Shown: piece by piece, positions 7,903 through 16,338 of the stretch
Numbering within the stretch: the stretch's first letter is position 1
Layout of the letters: the number at the start of each line of letters is the position of its first letter
Assembly: GCA_038202885.1 (NCBI GenBank)
Contig: JBBREP010000024.1
Coordinates: 1 to 38,764, forward strand
Length of the DNA: 38,764 bases
Direction: 5' to 3'
Origin: JBBREP01 sp038202885
GTDB lineage: Bacteria > Actinomycetota > Acidimicrobiia > IMCC26256 > PALSA-610
The notes under the pieces: generated by a model
What the model was told of the DNA's origin: nothing
The model's input: only the letters and a program-made list of their open reading frames with translations
Databases searched by the model: none
Position numbers and translations under genes: made by a program

Positions 7903-8741
7903 TCACCATCGCCGACGCCGCCCGAGTGCGACTCCTCACCCTCGATCGGCCCGACAAGCTCAATGCCTTCAACGAGGCGCTGTACGACGCAACGACCGAT
8001 GCCTTGATCGATGCCGCGGCCGACCCGGCCGTCGCGGTCGTGGTGATCACCGGATCGGGCACCGCCTTTTCGGCCGGTACCGACGTGGTCGAGATGGCGG
8101 CGCGCAACGCACCGGGATTCGTCGAAGGGCGCCACGGCTTCATCGGCCTCGTCGATCAGCTCGCGATGTTCCCGAAGCCGCTCCTGTGCGCGGTGAACGG
8201 CATGGCGCTCGGTATCGGTGCGACGATGCTTGGCTTCGCCGACCTCGTGTTCATGTCGACGGCGGCGCGTATTCGCTGCCCGTTCAGCGACCTCGCGGTG
8301 GCGCCGGAGGCAGCGAGTTCGTACACGTTTCCGATGTTGCTCGGGCGCCAGGACGCAGCGTGGGTCCTGATGAGCTCGGAGTGGTTCTCGGCCGACGATT
8401 GCGCGCGCATGGGCCTGGCGTGGAAGGTCTGCCCACCCGAATCGATGCTCGACACGGCGTTGCAGCACGCGCGCCTGCTTGCGAGCAAGCCCATCGCTTC
8501 CCTGTTGGAAACCAAGCGGACGATCACGGCCGCGTCGCGCGACCTCGTCGCCGCGGCGCGCGCACGCGAGAACGAAGCGTTCCGACGCTTGATGGGGACG
8601 CCGGCCAACATCGAAGCGTTCGTGGCGCTTGCCGAACGGCGTCCCCCCGATTTTGCTGCGATCGACGCGGCGCATCCCGTCGTCGTTGCCGACCATGTCG
8701 CCGACGGCGGGATCGAACTAGGAGGCGCTCGCAATGCCTGA
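7899..8741 (+). CDS. Enoyl-CoA hydratase/isomerase (crotonase family)
   Basis: This 280-residue intact crotonase starts at ATG 7899 (MITIADAARVRLLTLDRPDKLNAFN). The oxyanion-hole segments are FSAGTDV and NGMALGIGATMLGFADLV. The acidic catalytic residue is present as Glu near 137 in VAPEAASS, the arrangement seen in delta3-delta2-enoyl-CoA isomerase-like (PECI) proteins, where the first hydratase glutamate is absent. It may therefore shift a double bond rather than hydrate it. The ATGA overlap with the remnant upstream and the 8-base overlap with the SDR downstream indicate one operon. Confidence 0.9.
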   Translation: MITIADAARVRLLTLDRPDKLNAFNEALYDATTDALIDAAADPAVAVVVITGSGTAFSAGTDVVEMAARNAPGFVEGRHGFIGLVDQLAMFPKPLLCAVNGMALGIGATMLGFADLVFMSTAARIRCPFSDLAVAPEAASSYTFPMLLGRQDAAWVLMSSEWFSADDCARMGLAWKVCPPESMLDTALQHARLLASKPIASLLETKRTITAASRDLVAAARARENEAFRRLMGTPANIEAFVALAERRPPDFAAIDAAHPVVVADHVADGGIELGGARNA

Positions 8742-9621
8742 ACTTCGCGAACTGTCCGGGAAGGTTGCCGTCGTCACCGGCGGCGCGAACGGTGTGGGCC
8801 TCGGCCTCGTCGAAGCGTTGCTCGACCACGGCGCGCGCGTCGTGATCGCCGACATCGAGGCGGCGGTGCTCGAGGCAACGCTGCGCTCGCTCGAAGGTCG
8901 CGGCGAGGTGTGGGGTGTCCAGACCGACGTGGCCGACGAGGCTTCGGTCGAGGCGCTCGCCGCCGCCGTGTTCGACCGGTACGGCACCTGCAACGTGCTC
9001 TGCAACAACGCCGGCGTCACCTCGGGTGGTGGCGGATTGCCGTGGGAGCAAGAGCCGAACGATTGGCGTTGGTGCCATTCGGTCAACGTGCTCGGCGTGG
9101 CGATGTGCACGCTCGCATTCGTGCCCCGCATGCTCGCCACGGGGGACGAGGGTCTGATCGTCAACACCTCGTCGGGTGACGGCGGGTTCGCGCCGGTGCT
9201 GAACGCGTCGGTGTACGCCGCGAGCAAGGCTGCGGTGAGCTGTTTCACCGAGGCGCTGGCGCACAACTTCATCAAAGAAGGTACAAACCTTCAGGCCGCG
9301 GTGTTCTACCCGTCGGGTGGTTTGCTCGAGACCGGGCTGTGGACCGCGCAGCGCAACCGGCCGACTGAGCTGGCCCGGGTGCGGCCCCGACCGCCCGCGC
9401 CCATGACCACGATCGCTGAGTTCAAAGCGGCGATGGAAGCTGCAGGCACACCGCTCACGATGATGGACACGCGCGAGCTGGGGCGTTTCGCGGTGCAGGG
9501 CATGATCGAGGGGCGTTTCATCATTGGCCACGGCCTCGACGACATCGCCGTGCTGTTGCACGCGCGTGCCGATGCCATTGCTCGCGGTGAGCTGCCGCCG
9601 CCGATGCATCCCTACGAGTAG
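8734..9621 (+). CDS. Short-chain dehydrogenase/reductase (SDR)
   Basis: This 295-residue SDR has TGGANGVG for the cofactor, CNNAGVTS, Ser in NTSSGDGG and YAASK as the catalytic Tyr/Lys. It is longer than a minimal SDR, with an extra C-terminal part (residues ~215-295, ending PPPMHPYE) common in a poorly characterised actinobacterial and proteobacterial group. An excellent site AGGAGG at 8720-8725 lies 8 bases before the ATG, inside the end of the crotonase gene. It probably oxidises the hydroxy product of the preceding enzymes; this is inferred from position. Confidence 0.9.
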   Translation: MPELRELSGKVAVVTGGANGVGLGLVEALLDHGARVVIADIEAAVLEATLRSLEGRGEVWGVQTDVADEASVEALAAAVFDRYGTCNVLCNNAGVTSGGGGLPWEQEPNDWRWCHSVNVLGVAMCTLAFVPRMLATGDEGLIVNTSSGDGGFAPVLNASVYAASKAAVSCFTEALAHNFIKEGTNLQAAVFYPSGGLLETGLWTAQRNRPTELARVRPRPPAPMTTIAEFKAAMEAAGTPLTMMDTRELGRFAVQGMIEGRFIIGHGLDDIAVLLHARADAIARGELPPPMHPYE

Positions 9622-9685
9622 TGCACGACGCCGTTGGCCGGCGGTTCGCGCATCACACGGTGGCGCCTGCGCGCTGGGCTGCTCG

Positions 9686-9697
9686 TAGTCTGCGCCG
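9686..9697 (+). promoter_or_regulatory. Candidate leaderless promoter -10 box
   Basis: TAGTCT (9686-9691) lies 6 bases before the ATG at 9698. A leaderless start here would create an independent transcription unit for the acyl-CoA dehydrogenase and the genes after it. No -35 box is obvious. Confidence 0.45.
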
Positions 9698-11002
9698 ATG
9701 GCATCCGGTAGCCGGCTCGACGTGGACCAGTCGTCGTCCGACGACGAGGTCCGTGCCACCGTCGGGGCGTGGGTCGCCGACCGTGTGCCGAAGCCGTGGC
9801 GCGAGGCCGCGGCGCGTGGCGGGCGCGACGCCATCCGCTCGGTACGCACTCGCGATGCCTATGAGGCGTGGTATCGCGAATTCGCGACGAGCGGACTTGT
9901 GGTTGCCACATGGCCGATCGAGTACGGCGGGCTCGACCTCACGGTTGCGCAGGCGCGCGTCGCAGAACAGGTGCTTGCGCCGTACAACCTTGGCCGGCTC
10001 AACGTCCTCGGCCTGAACAGCGCCGCGCCCGCGCTGTTCGCGTACGGGACCGAAGCGCAACGGTTGCGCTTCCTGCCGCCGATCGTGCGCAACGACGAGA
10101 AGTGGTGCCAGCTGCTCAGCGAGCCCGGTGCCGGGTCCGACCTGGCATCGCTCGCGACGAGGGCTAACCGCGACGGCGACGAATGGGTGCTCGACGGCCA
10201 GAAGGTGTGGACCACGTGGGCGCACGTATCCGACTTCGCCATCTGCCTCGCGCGCACCGATCCTGGGCGGCCGAAGCGGCGCGGGCTCACGTATTTCGTC
10301 GTCGACCTGCATGCGAGCGGCGTGTCGGTGCGACCGTTACGCCACATTGGTGGCGAGATCGATTTCAACGAAGTGTTCCTCGACGGCGTTCGCATCCCCG
10401 ACGAGTACCGCATCGGCGCCGAAGGCGAGGGTTGGCGGGTCGCGGGCGCGACGCTCGCGGGCGAACGCAAGATGGTGTCGGGCAGTGGTTCGGGTGGCGT
10501 CGCGCGCATTGGCGGCGCGGGCGCCGACCGGTTGGTGCGGCGCGCGGTCGAGCTCGGCCGCACCTCGGATGCAGTCACCCGCCAGCGTCTCGCGCAGGTC
10601 TATGGCGAAGAACAGATCCGAGGCTGGACAAACGCGCGGGTCGCGACTGGCGGTGGCGCGCTCACGTCGATCGGCAAGGTGCATATGGCCGCGCTCAACC
10701 AGCGCACCCAGCTGCTGGCCACCGATCTCCTCGGTGCCGACGCCATGGCGTGGCCCGCCGACCCCGCGGCCGGCTCGGATGATCCCAGTGGGCCGAAACG
10801 TGCTGCGTCGCATGCAGACCACGACGGGTGGCTCGCGTCGATGCCGTTCGAGGTGCGAGGGATGCTGCGCAGCCGGGCCAACACGATCGAAGGCGGCACA
10901 TCGGAGATCAACCGCAACGTGATCGGAGAATCGGTGCTGGGTCTGGCCCGCGAACCCGACCCGTTCGTGGATGCGCGATGGCAGGACGTGCCTCGCTCGT
11001 GA
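9698..11002 (+). CDS. Acyl-CoA dehydrogenase (FadE-like)
   Basis: This 434-residue flavoprotein introduces a double bond next to the CoA thioester. Visible are the FAD/substrate loop CQLLSEPGAGSDLASLATRA, VLDGQKVWTTWA, the middle beta domain (GVSVRPLRHIGGEIDFNEVFL) and the C-terminal IEGGTSEINRNVIGE. The last motif has Gly where the medium-chain enzymes have catalytic Glu (YEGT), as in many actinobacterial FadE proteins that take the base from elsewhere or act in heteromers. It follows a 76-base gap after the SDR and has a likely leaderless promoter. Its stop overlaps the GTG of the first tandem crotonase. Confidence 0.92.
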   Translation: MASGSRLDVDQSSSDDEVRATVGAWVADRVPKPWREAAARGGRDAIRSVRTRDAYEAWYREFATSGLVVATWPIEYGGLDLTVAQARVAEQVLAPYNLGRLNVLGLNSAAPALFAYGTEAQRLRFLPPIVRNDEKWCQLLSEPGAGSDLASLATRANRDGDEWVLDGQKVWTTWAHVSDFAICLARTDPGRPKRRGLTYFVVDLHASGVSVRPLRHIGGEIDFNEVFLDGVRIPDEYRIGAEGEGWRVAGATLAGERKMVSGSGSGGVARIGGAGADRLVRRAVELGRTSDAVTRQRLAQVYGEEQIRGWTNARVATGGGALTSIGKVHMAALNQRTQLLATDLLGADAMAWPADPAAGSDDPSGPKRAASHADHDGWLASMPFEVRGMLRSRANTIEGGTSEINRNVIGESVLGLAREPDPFVDARWQDVPRS

Positions 11003-11742
11003 CGGCCGCGCGCGTACCCATGCCCGTGCCCATTCCCGTGTTGGGCGGCGAAGGCCACTTCGAGACACTCGTCGTCGAGCGGCGCGGCCCAGTGGGCTGG
11101 CTCGTGTTCGACCGAGCCGAGCGGGCCAACGCGATGGACGCGCGCATGTTTCATGAGCTCCCGCAAGCGTGGCGCGCGCTTGCCGAGGATCCCGAGGTAC
11201 GTGTCATCGTGAACGCGGGCAACGGCCCCGCGTTTCAGACCGGACTCGACGTGGTGCAGTTGGCGCGCGACCCCGATGCGCTGCGCGAGCAGTCGCGCCG
11301 CACGAAGCGGGCCGAGCTGTTGATGACGGGTTGGCACAACGAGGTGTGGAAGCCCGTGATCGCCGCGGTGCACGGCAAGTGTGCCGGCGGCGGACTGCAC
11401 TTCGTCGCCGATGCCGACATCGTGATCGCCGCCGCCGACGCCACGTTCTCGGATCCGCACGTTTCGGTCGGTCAGGTCAGCGCATTCGAGACGATCGGGC
11501 TCGCAAAGAAGGTGCCGATGGAGCCCATCATGCGCATGGCGCTGATGGGCCGCTACGAGCGCATCGACGCGCGACGCGCGTACCAGCTCGGCATCGTCAG
11601 CCAGGTGGTCGATCCACCCGAGCGGCTGCGCGACGAAGCCCAGATGTTGGGCGAGCGCATCGCGCAAGGCCCGCCGGGCCTGATGGAGTTCACCAAACGC
11701 GCGATGTGGGGCGCGCTCGACATGAGAGTGGAGACACCGTGA
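10999..11742 (+). CDS. Crotonase-family protein with His/His active site (first of tandem pair)
   Basis: This 247-residue crotonase starts at GTG 10999, overlapping the dehydrogenase stop; ATG 11020 is an alternative after a Val/Pro-rich tail. It keeps the oxyanion-hole regions (FQTGLDV and CAGGGLHFVADADIVIA). The two positions, 20 residues apart, that hold the catalytic glutamates of enoyl-CoA hydratase are His 134 (GGGLH) and His 154 (DPHVSVGQ). It ends about 33 residues earlier than its neighbour, so part of the C-terminal trimerisation region is missing. It is clearly paralogous to the next gene across its whole length. It probably binds an acyl-CoA but does a reaction other than classic hydration. 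Confidence 0.85.
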   Translation: MTAARVPMPVPIPVLGGEGHFETLVVERRGPVGWLVFDRAERANAMDARMFHELPQAWRALAEDPEVRVIVNAGNGPAFQTGLDVVQLARDPDALREQSRRTKRAELLMTGWHNEVWKPVIAAVHGKCAGGGLHFVADADIVIAAADATFSDPHVSVGQVSAFETIGLAKKVPMEPIMRMALMGRYERIDARRAYQLGIVSQVVDPPERLRDEAQMLGERIAQGPPGLMEFTKRAMWGALDMRVETP

Positions 11743-12581
11743 GTGGATCGCCTTACTCGCACTTCGAGCACCTCGTCGTGGAGCGGCGTGGGCCGGTGGG
11801 TTGGCTGATCAACGACCGTCCCGACCAACTCAACGCGATGAATGCGTCGATGCGCGACGAGTTCGCCGTCGCGTGGAAGGAACTCGATGCCGACCCGGAG
11901 GTGCGCGTGATCGTGCACACGGGCAATGGCCGTGCGTTTCAGACCGGCGTCGATGTCACCGAGCTCGCGACCGACGGCGTCGGGATGGAGCGATACCGAA
12001 ACTCGGTCGCCGACTTCGACCTGCACTTCACGAGTTGGCACCAAGGCGTATGGAAACCAGTGATCACTGCGGTCAACGGCATCTGTTGCGGCGGAGGGTT
12101 TCACTGGGTGGCCGACGCTGACATCGTGATCGCGGCGAGCGACGCCCAGTTTTTTGACCCACACGTGTCGGTGGGCCAGGTGGTGTCGATCGAAGCGATC
12201 GGACTCATGAAGAAGATGCCGGTGGAGGCGGTGATGCGCATGGCGTTCGTCGGTCGCTACGAGCGGCTCACCGCGGCGCGCGCCTACGAGCTCGGGATGC
12301 TCAGCGAGATCGTCGATCCACCTGAGCAGCTCCGCGATCGCGCCCAGGCGCTGGCGGAGACGATCGCACGCAACTCTCCCGCCGCCATGGCCGCCACGAA
12401 GAAGGCGTTGTGGGGTGCGCTCGAGCTCGGCCTCACCGACGCGTGTCGCGCCGGCGCGCAACACCTCGTGAGCATGTGGGGCCACCCCGACCAGACCGAG
12501 GGTCCGCGTGCGTTCGCCGAGCGACGTGAAGCGCACTGGGTCACCGCAGAAGGTGGCGAGGCCGAAGTGCAGCCGTCGTGA
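11739..12581 (+). CDS. Crotonase-family protein with His/His active site (second of tandem pair)
   Basis: This 280-residue paralogue of the preceding gene starts at GTG 11739 in a GTGA overlap. Shared stretches include LVVERRGPVGWL, VWKPVI, VADADIVIA, DPHVSVGQV and VDPPE. As in the first copy the two catalytic Glu positions are His (about 122 and 142). It has a full-length C-terminus (SMWGHPDQTEGPRAFAERREAHW). Keeping the same double substitution in both copies suggests functional selection rather than decay. The two may form a hetero-oligomer, with the second supplying the C-terminal helices that the first lacks; this is inference. Its stop overlaps the methyltransferase GTG. Confidence 0.87.
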   Translation: MSGSPYSHFEHLVVERRGPVGWLINDRPDQLNAMNASMRDEFAVAWKELDADPEVRVIVHTGNGRAFQTGVDVTELATDGVGMERYRNSVADFDLHFTSWHQGVWKPVITAVNGICCGGGFHWVADADIVIAASDAQFFDPHVSVGQVVSIEAIGLMKKMPVEAVMRMAFVGRYERLTAARAYELGMLSEIVDPPEQLRDRAQALAETIARNSPAAMAATKKALWGALELGLTDACRAGAQHLVSMWGHPDQTEGPRAFAERREAHWVTAEGGEAEVQPS

Positions 12582-13378
12582 GCTACGGGTTCGACGATCG
12601 CCCCGAGACGGTCGCACGCGAGTCGGCCCGCTTGCGCGCCCTCGCGGAGTGTCGCGACCCTCGCACGCACGATTTGGTGTCGCGCTGCGGGATCGAACGA
12701 GGTTGGCACTGCCTCGAGATCGGCGCGGGGACGGGCTCGGTCTCGGAGTGGTTGGGCGAACGGGTGGGTCCCGAGGGCCGGGTGCTGTCGACCGACATCG
12801 ACCTGAGGTTCCATCGCGAGTGCCAAGCGCCCGTCGAGGTCCGGCGCCACGACGCGGTGCACGATCCATTCGAAGCCGCCACGTTCGATCTCGTGCACGC
12901 CCGCGGTGTGTTGCAGCACATCGCCGAACGCGAACTCGTCCTCGACCGCATGATCGAAGCGCTCAAGCCCGGCGGTTGGATCATCGTCGAAGACAGCGAC
13001 TTCGATGCCTTCGCTCGCCAACCCCTGCCCGAACCGCTCGCCACGCTGCACTCCGTCCTCGCCACCGGCGCGGCATCGCGCCACGATCACGATCGCAGTT
13101 TCGGTGTGCGGTGCCTGGCGTTGTTGCGCGCCCGCGGTCTGGTCGAATGCTCGGCCCAGGGCGACGTATGGACCATGCGCGGCAACGATGCGTCGGGGGA
13201 GTGGTGGTTCCTGGCGATGGAGCACACCGCCGAACGGCTCACCGCGGGCGGTGTGATGACCCAAGCCGACATCGATGTGGCATTGGCCCAGGCCCGATCG
13301 CCCGAATTCGCAATGCTCTCACCCCTCGCCATGGCCACCATCGCCCGCACCCCCCACGAAAAGGCCCCCAACATGTAG
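12578..13378 (+). CDS. Class I SAM-dependent methyltransferase
   Basis: This 266-residue protein starts at GTG 12578 (GTGA overlap with the crotonase). The SAM-binding motif I is CLEIGAGTGSVSEWLGE near residues 44-60, followed by VLSTDID (motif II), FDLVHARGVLQHI and LKPGGWIIVEDSD (motif III region). It transfers a methyl group from SAM to an unknown acceptor. It is the last gene of a plus-strand set that reaches back to the isomerase and ends directly at a hairpin element. A methyltransferase in a CoA-catabolic operon could act on a hydroxylated intermediate, but the sequence does not show the substrate. Confidence 0.88.
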   Translation: MSYGFDDRPETVARESARLRALAECRDPRTHDLVSRCGIERGWHCLEIGAGTGSVSEWLGERVGPEGRVLSTDIDLRFHRECQAPVEVRRHDAVHDPFEAATFDLVHARGVLQHIAERELVLDRMIEALKPGGWIIVEDSDFDAFARQPLPEPLATLHSVLATGAASRHDHDRSFGVRCLALLRARGLVECSAQGDVWTMRGNDASGEWWFLAMEHTAERLTAGGVMTQADIDVALAQARSPEFAMLSPLAMATIARTPHEKAPNM

Positions 13379-13421
13379 ATGCGTCGTTTGACCCCCCGAT
13401 ATGGCGGTCAAACGACGTATC
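13378..13421. repeat. Intergenic hairpin repeat, family A copy 1
   Basis: GATGCGTCGTTTGACC (13378-13393) pairs with 13406-13421 over 16 positions with one G/T pair; the loop is 12 bases. It begins at the last base of the methyltransferase stop codon and lies between convergent genes, so it could end transcription on both strands. The outer arm GATGCGTCGTTT is identical to the element at 23935. Confidence 0.75.
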
Positions 13422-13434
13422 AGCGGGTCTGGGG

Positions 13435-14910
13435 TCAGGGAGTGAGGGTGGCGTTGTGGATGGTGATGGTGCGGCCGACCCACTCGTCGCGGGTCATCGC
13501 TGACGCGAGCTCGCTGTCGGTGCTGGTTGCGACGGTGCGCGCGCCGGCCGGCGTGTCGAGCACCGCGATGCCGGCAGTGGGCACGCCTCGCTCGTGCACC
13601 ACCGTGTAGCCGGCCACGACCGCGTCACCCTCGAACTCGGCGTCGACGCCCGCGGTCACGATGTCGGTGCCCGCCTTGGCCTGTGTGCTCACGTCGTCAA
13701 GCACGAGCGGCGTGCTCGGCGGCGTGCACGACCAGATGGCCGCGCCGAATTTCGTGACGATGCCGCTCACCGCCGTCACGAGGCCTCGCGCCGCGGGTTC
13801 GGCGCGCAGCATTTGGCACATCTTGGCGAGCGATTGCAGCGTGTAGTTGTTGAGCGGTCCGCCGCCGAACGACATCCCGCCGGTGACCGTGAGTTGGCGC
13901 TGCGCGTCGATGCCGAGCTCTCGGAGCTGGAGGCGTACCGCCGAAGGAAAGCACGAATACAGGTCGAGCAGATCGCAGTCGGCCGGAGCGACGCCGCATC
14001 GTTCGGTGAGCTGCGCACCGACCGCGGCCATTGCGGCACTGCGGTGGAGTTGGGCCCGCGTCACGAGCGGCGTCATGAAGTTTGACTCTGCGAGTGCGTG
14101 CGGGAAGACCCAGCGGTCGGTCGGCACGCCGAACCGTCGGGCCGCGCCGACCGAGCAGATGATGATCGCCGCGGCCTGGTCGACGTTCCACTGCGAGCAA
14201 TGCAGTTTCGTGTATGGCGACGCGAGCATCGCGTTGACCTCGTTGCCCAACATCGTCGACTCCGCGACATGGGCCCGCGACCACGCGTCAGGGTTGTCGG
14301 CGGCGACGGCGCTGAACGCCGCCCACAGCCGCGCGAGCTCGTGGGCATGGGCGTCGACCGAGACGCCGTCGGCGTGGCGCAGCGCAGTTTCGATCACCGC
14401 ATACTGGCGGGCCGGCACGGGCAACATCCGTGTGATCTCGATCGGATGCAGGACGTCATCGGCCGGCGTCACGACCTCGTCAGGTTCGCCGGCGTCGGGT
14501 TCGAACATGTCGGTGACATCGACCCCGAGAATCGCAGCGCGAAGCGACCGATACTTCGCCTCGCCCCCGCAGATGACGGCGATGTCGAGGCCGTCACGGC
14601 TGATCGCGGCACACGCGCGCGACACGAGCGTCTGCTGCAACACGCCGAGCTCGAAGCGAGCGGTGCGCGCCGCTGTGGCGCCGAAATGCCCGGCGACGAG
14701 GCGCGCCGGATCGTGATAACCCCACAACCCCTTTGGGACGGCGACGAGCTGCGCCTCGGTCGCGAGCGTGGGCGCGCCCGCGTCGGCCGCGGCGCGTTCG
14801 ACCGCGGCTGCCATCAGCTCGACGGCCTCACGCGCGTCGCCCGGGTCGTCGCAGCGTTGCTGGACCGCGCCCACGCCCACGACGACGGGCGTGCGCTCGT
14901 CGATGGTCAC
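13435..14910 (-). CDS. Thiolase-like protein (type 1, SCPx/acetyl-CoA acetyltransferase related)
   Basis: This 491-residue thiolase-superfamily protein starts VTIDERTPVVVGVG. The nucleophilic Cys expected after the first core domain is not seen; that region reads ARFELGVLQQTLVSRA. The C-terminal core motifs remain: CDLLDLYSCFPSAV and GGMSFGGGPLNNYTLQS. An additional beta-rich C-terminal domain follows (from about residue 400). This fits thiolase-like protein type 1 of mycobacteria and relatives, which lack the first Cys and whose reaction is uncertain. I choose GTG 14910 because similarity begins there; upstream codons are Arg-rich and unlike protein. It is convergent with the methyltransferase and divergent from a P450. 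Confidence 0.82.
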   Translation of the reverse strand: MTIDERTPVVVGVGAVQQRCDDPGDAREAVELMAAAVERAAADAGAPTLATEAQLVAVPKGLWGYHDPARLVAGHFGATAARTARFELGVLQQTLVSRACAAISRDGLDIAVICGGEAKYRSLRAAILGVDVTDMFEPDAGEPDEVVTPADDVLHPIEITRMLPVPARQYAVIETALRHADGVSVDAHAHELARLWAAFSAVAADNPDAWSRAHVAESTMLGNEVNAMLASPYTKLHCSQWNVDQAAAIIICSVGAARRFGVPTDRWVFPHALAESNFMTPLVTRAQLHRSAAMAAVGAQLTERCGVAPADCDLLDLYSCFPSAVRLQLRELGIDAQRQLTVTGGMSFGGGPLNNYTLQSLAKMCQMLRAEPAARGLVTAVSGIVTKFGAAIWSCTPPSTPLVLDDVSTQAKAGTDIVTAGVDAEFEGDAVVAGYTVVHERGVPTAGIAVLDTPAGARTVATSTDSELASAMTRDEWVGRTITIHNATLTP

Positions 14911-15108
14911 GACCACGTCGGCCCGTGCGCGGACACCGTAGGCGTGACGGTTGCTGTCGTGGCGAGCACTGCGACACCTTCGAGGTCGCGCCCTACGATC
15001 GGGGCGATCGCCGGGCATGCTCGCACAATGCCGGCCCGACCATGCCAACCGGCACAGCGAAGCGCCTACACCAACCGCCTACACCAACCAGTCTTGCGAG
15101 GGAACACG
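14911..15108. promoter_or_regulatory. Divergent promoter region between thiolase-like protein and P450
   Basis: These 198 bases separate two divergent starts. A -10-like TACGAT lies at 14994-14999 on the plus strand, followed at 15003 by a perfect 10-base palindrome GGCGATCGCC that would overlap the transcription start. Two tandem copies of GCCTACACCAACC follow at 15064-15089, and an AGGGAA site at 15099-15104 serves the P450. No RNA motif is recognised. Confidence 0.4.
15064..15089 (+). repeat. 13-bp tandem direct repeat upstream of P450
   Basis: GCCTACACCAACC is repeated exactly at 15064-15076 and 15077-15089, ending 19 bases before the P450 start. It would be in the 5' untranslated leader if the upstream -10 is used. 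It could be a regulator site or a recent slippage duplication. Confidence 0.6.
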
Positions 15109-16332
15109 ATGGTGGAGCTCGTCAGCGACGTCTACTACGACCCGTACGACGAAGTGATCGACGCCGACCCGTATCCGGTGTGGAAGCGCCTGCGGGACGA
15201 GGCGCCGGTGTACCACAACGAACGCCACGACTTCTGGGCGCTGTCGCGGTACGACGATGTGTTGACCGGGCTCCTCGACTGGGAGACCTTCAGTTCGGCG
15301 CGCGGCATCATGCTCGAGATGATCGACACGAGCCCGAACTACGACGCGGCCGTCGGCATCGAAGGTCTGCGCCCGATGGTGATCATGATGGACCCGCCTC
15401 GCCACGACCGGCTCCGCAAGTTGCTCGGACGCACGTTCACGCCCCGAAGGATGGGTTTGCTCGAAGCCCGCGTGCGCGAGCTCTGCGCCGAGTTCCTCGA
15501 TCCCCACCGAGGCGGCGACACGTTCGACTACATGGCCGAGTGCGGCTCCAAGATCCCTGCCATGATGATCGGCGCCCTCATGGGAGTGCCCGTCGCCGAC
15601 CAGGATCTGGTGCGAGGCTGGATCGACGTGATGATGGAGTACGACGAAAGCGGCATGAGCCCGCAGAAGGCCGAATCGTTCGCATTCATCGAGCGTTACA
15701 TGCAGGACTTGGTCGAAGCGCGGCGCCGGGTGCCGGCCGACGATCTCGTCTCCGATCTTCTCGCCGTCGAGGGCGAGCTTGGTGACGACGGCAGCACGTC
15801 GAAACTCACGCACGACGAGGTGATGGGCTTCGCGCAGTTGTTGCTCATCGCTGGTACCGAAACCACAGCGCGCTTGATCGGTTGGACGATGCTGGCGCTT
15901 GCGCAACACCCTGACCAGCGCGCGACTGTGCGCGACGACCCGAGCCTCGTCCCCAACGCCATCGAGGAGATGCTGCGATACGAGGCACCGTCGCCGATCC
16001 AATCCCGGTATGTGACCCGCGACTTCGAGCGTCATGGTGTGACGATTCCCGCGGGGTCGCGCGTCGCGCTGCTGAACGGCTCAGGTGATCGCGACGAACG
16101 GCACTTCAACGACCCCGACCGGCTCGACGTGCGTCGCAAGATCGACCGGCACTTGGCGTTCGGCTACGGCGTCCACTTCTGCATGGGTGCCGCGCTGGCG
16201 CGCATCGAGGGTCGCATCGTGCTCGAAGAAACGCTCGCGCGCTTCGCGAACTGGGAGGTCGACGAAGCCGGGATGCGCCTCGTTCGGACGTCCACGGTCC
16301 GTGGGCCGGCCATGCTGCCGTTTCGTGGGTAG
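15109..16332 (+). CDS. Cytochrome P450
   Basis: This 407-residue soluble P450 has the I-helix motif LIAGTETTAR, the K-helix EEMLRYE, and the heme loop FGYGVHFCMGAALARIE with the ligand Cys near residue 358. It begins MVELVSDVYYDPYDEVIDADPYPVWKRL, typical of actinobacterial catabolic P450s. The start is set by AGGGAA 4 bases upstream. It differs from the P450 at 2302 through much of its length and lacks the acidic insert. It is a monooxygenase needing outside electron partners. Its 3' end meets the convergent racemase gene with only 6 bases between. Confidence 0.92.
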   Translation: MVELVSDVYYDPYDEVIDADPYPVWKRLRDEAPVYHNERHDFWALSRYDDVLTGLLDWETFSSARGIMLEMIDTSPNYDAAVGIEGLRPMVIMMDPPRHDRLRKLLGRTFTPRRMGLLEARVRELCAEFLDPHRGGDTFDYMAECGSKIPAMMIGALMGVPVADQDLVRGWIDVMMEYDESGMSPQKAESFAFIERYMQDLVEARRRVPADDLVSDLLAVEGELGDDGSTSKLTHDEVMGFAQLLLIAGTETTARLIGWTMLALAQHPDQRATVRDDPSLVPNAIEEMLRYEAPSPIQSRYVTRDFERHGVTIPAGSRVALLNGSGDRDERHFNDPDRLDVRRKIDRHLAFGYGVHFCMGAALARIEGRIVLEETLARFANWEVDEAGMRLVRTSTVRGPAMLPFRG

Positions 16333-16338
16333 TGAACG

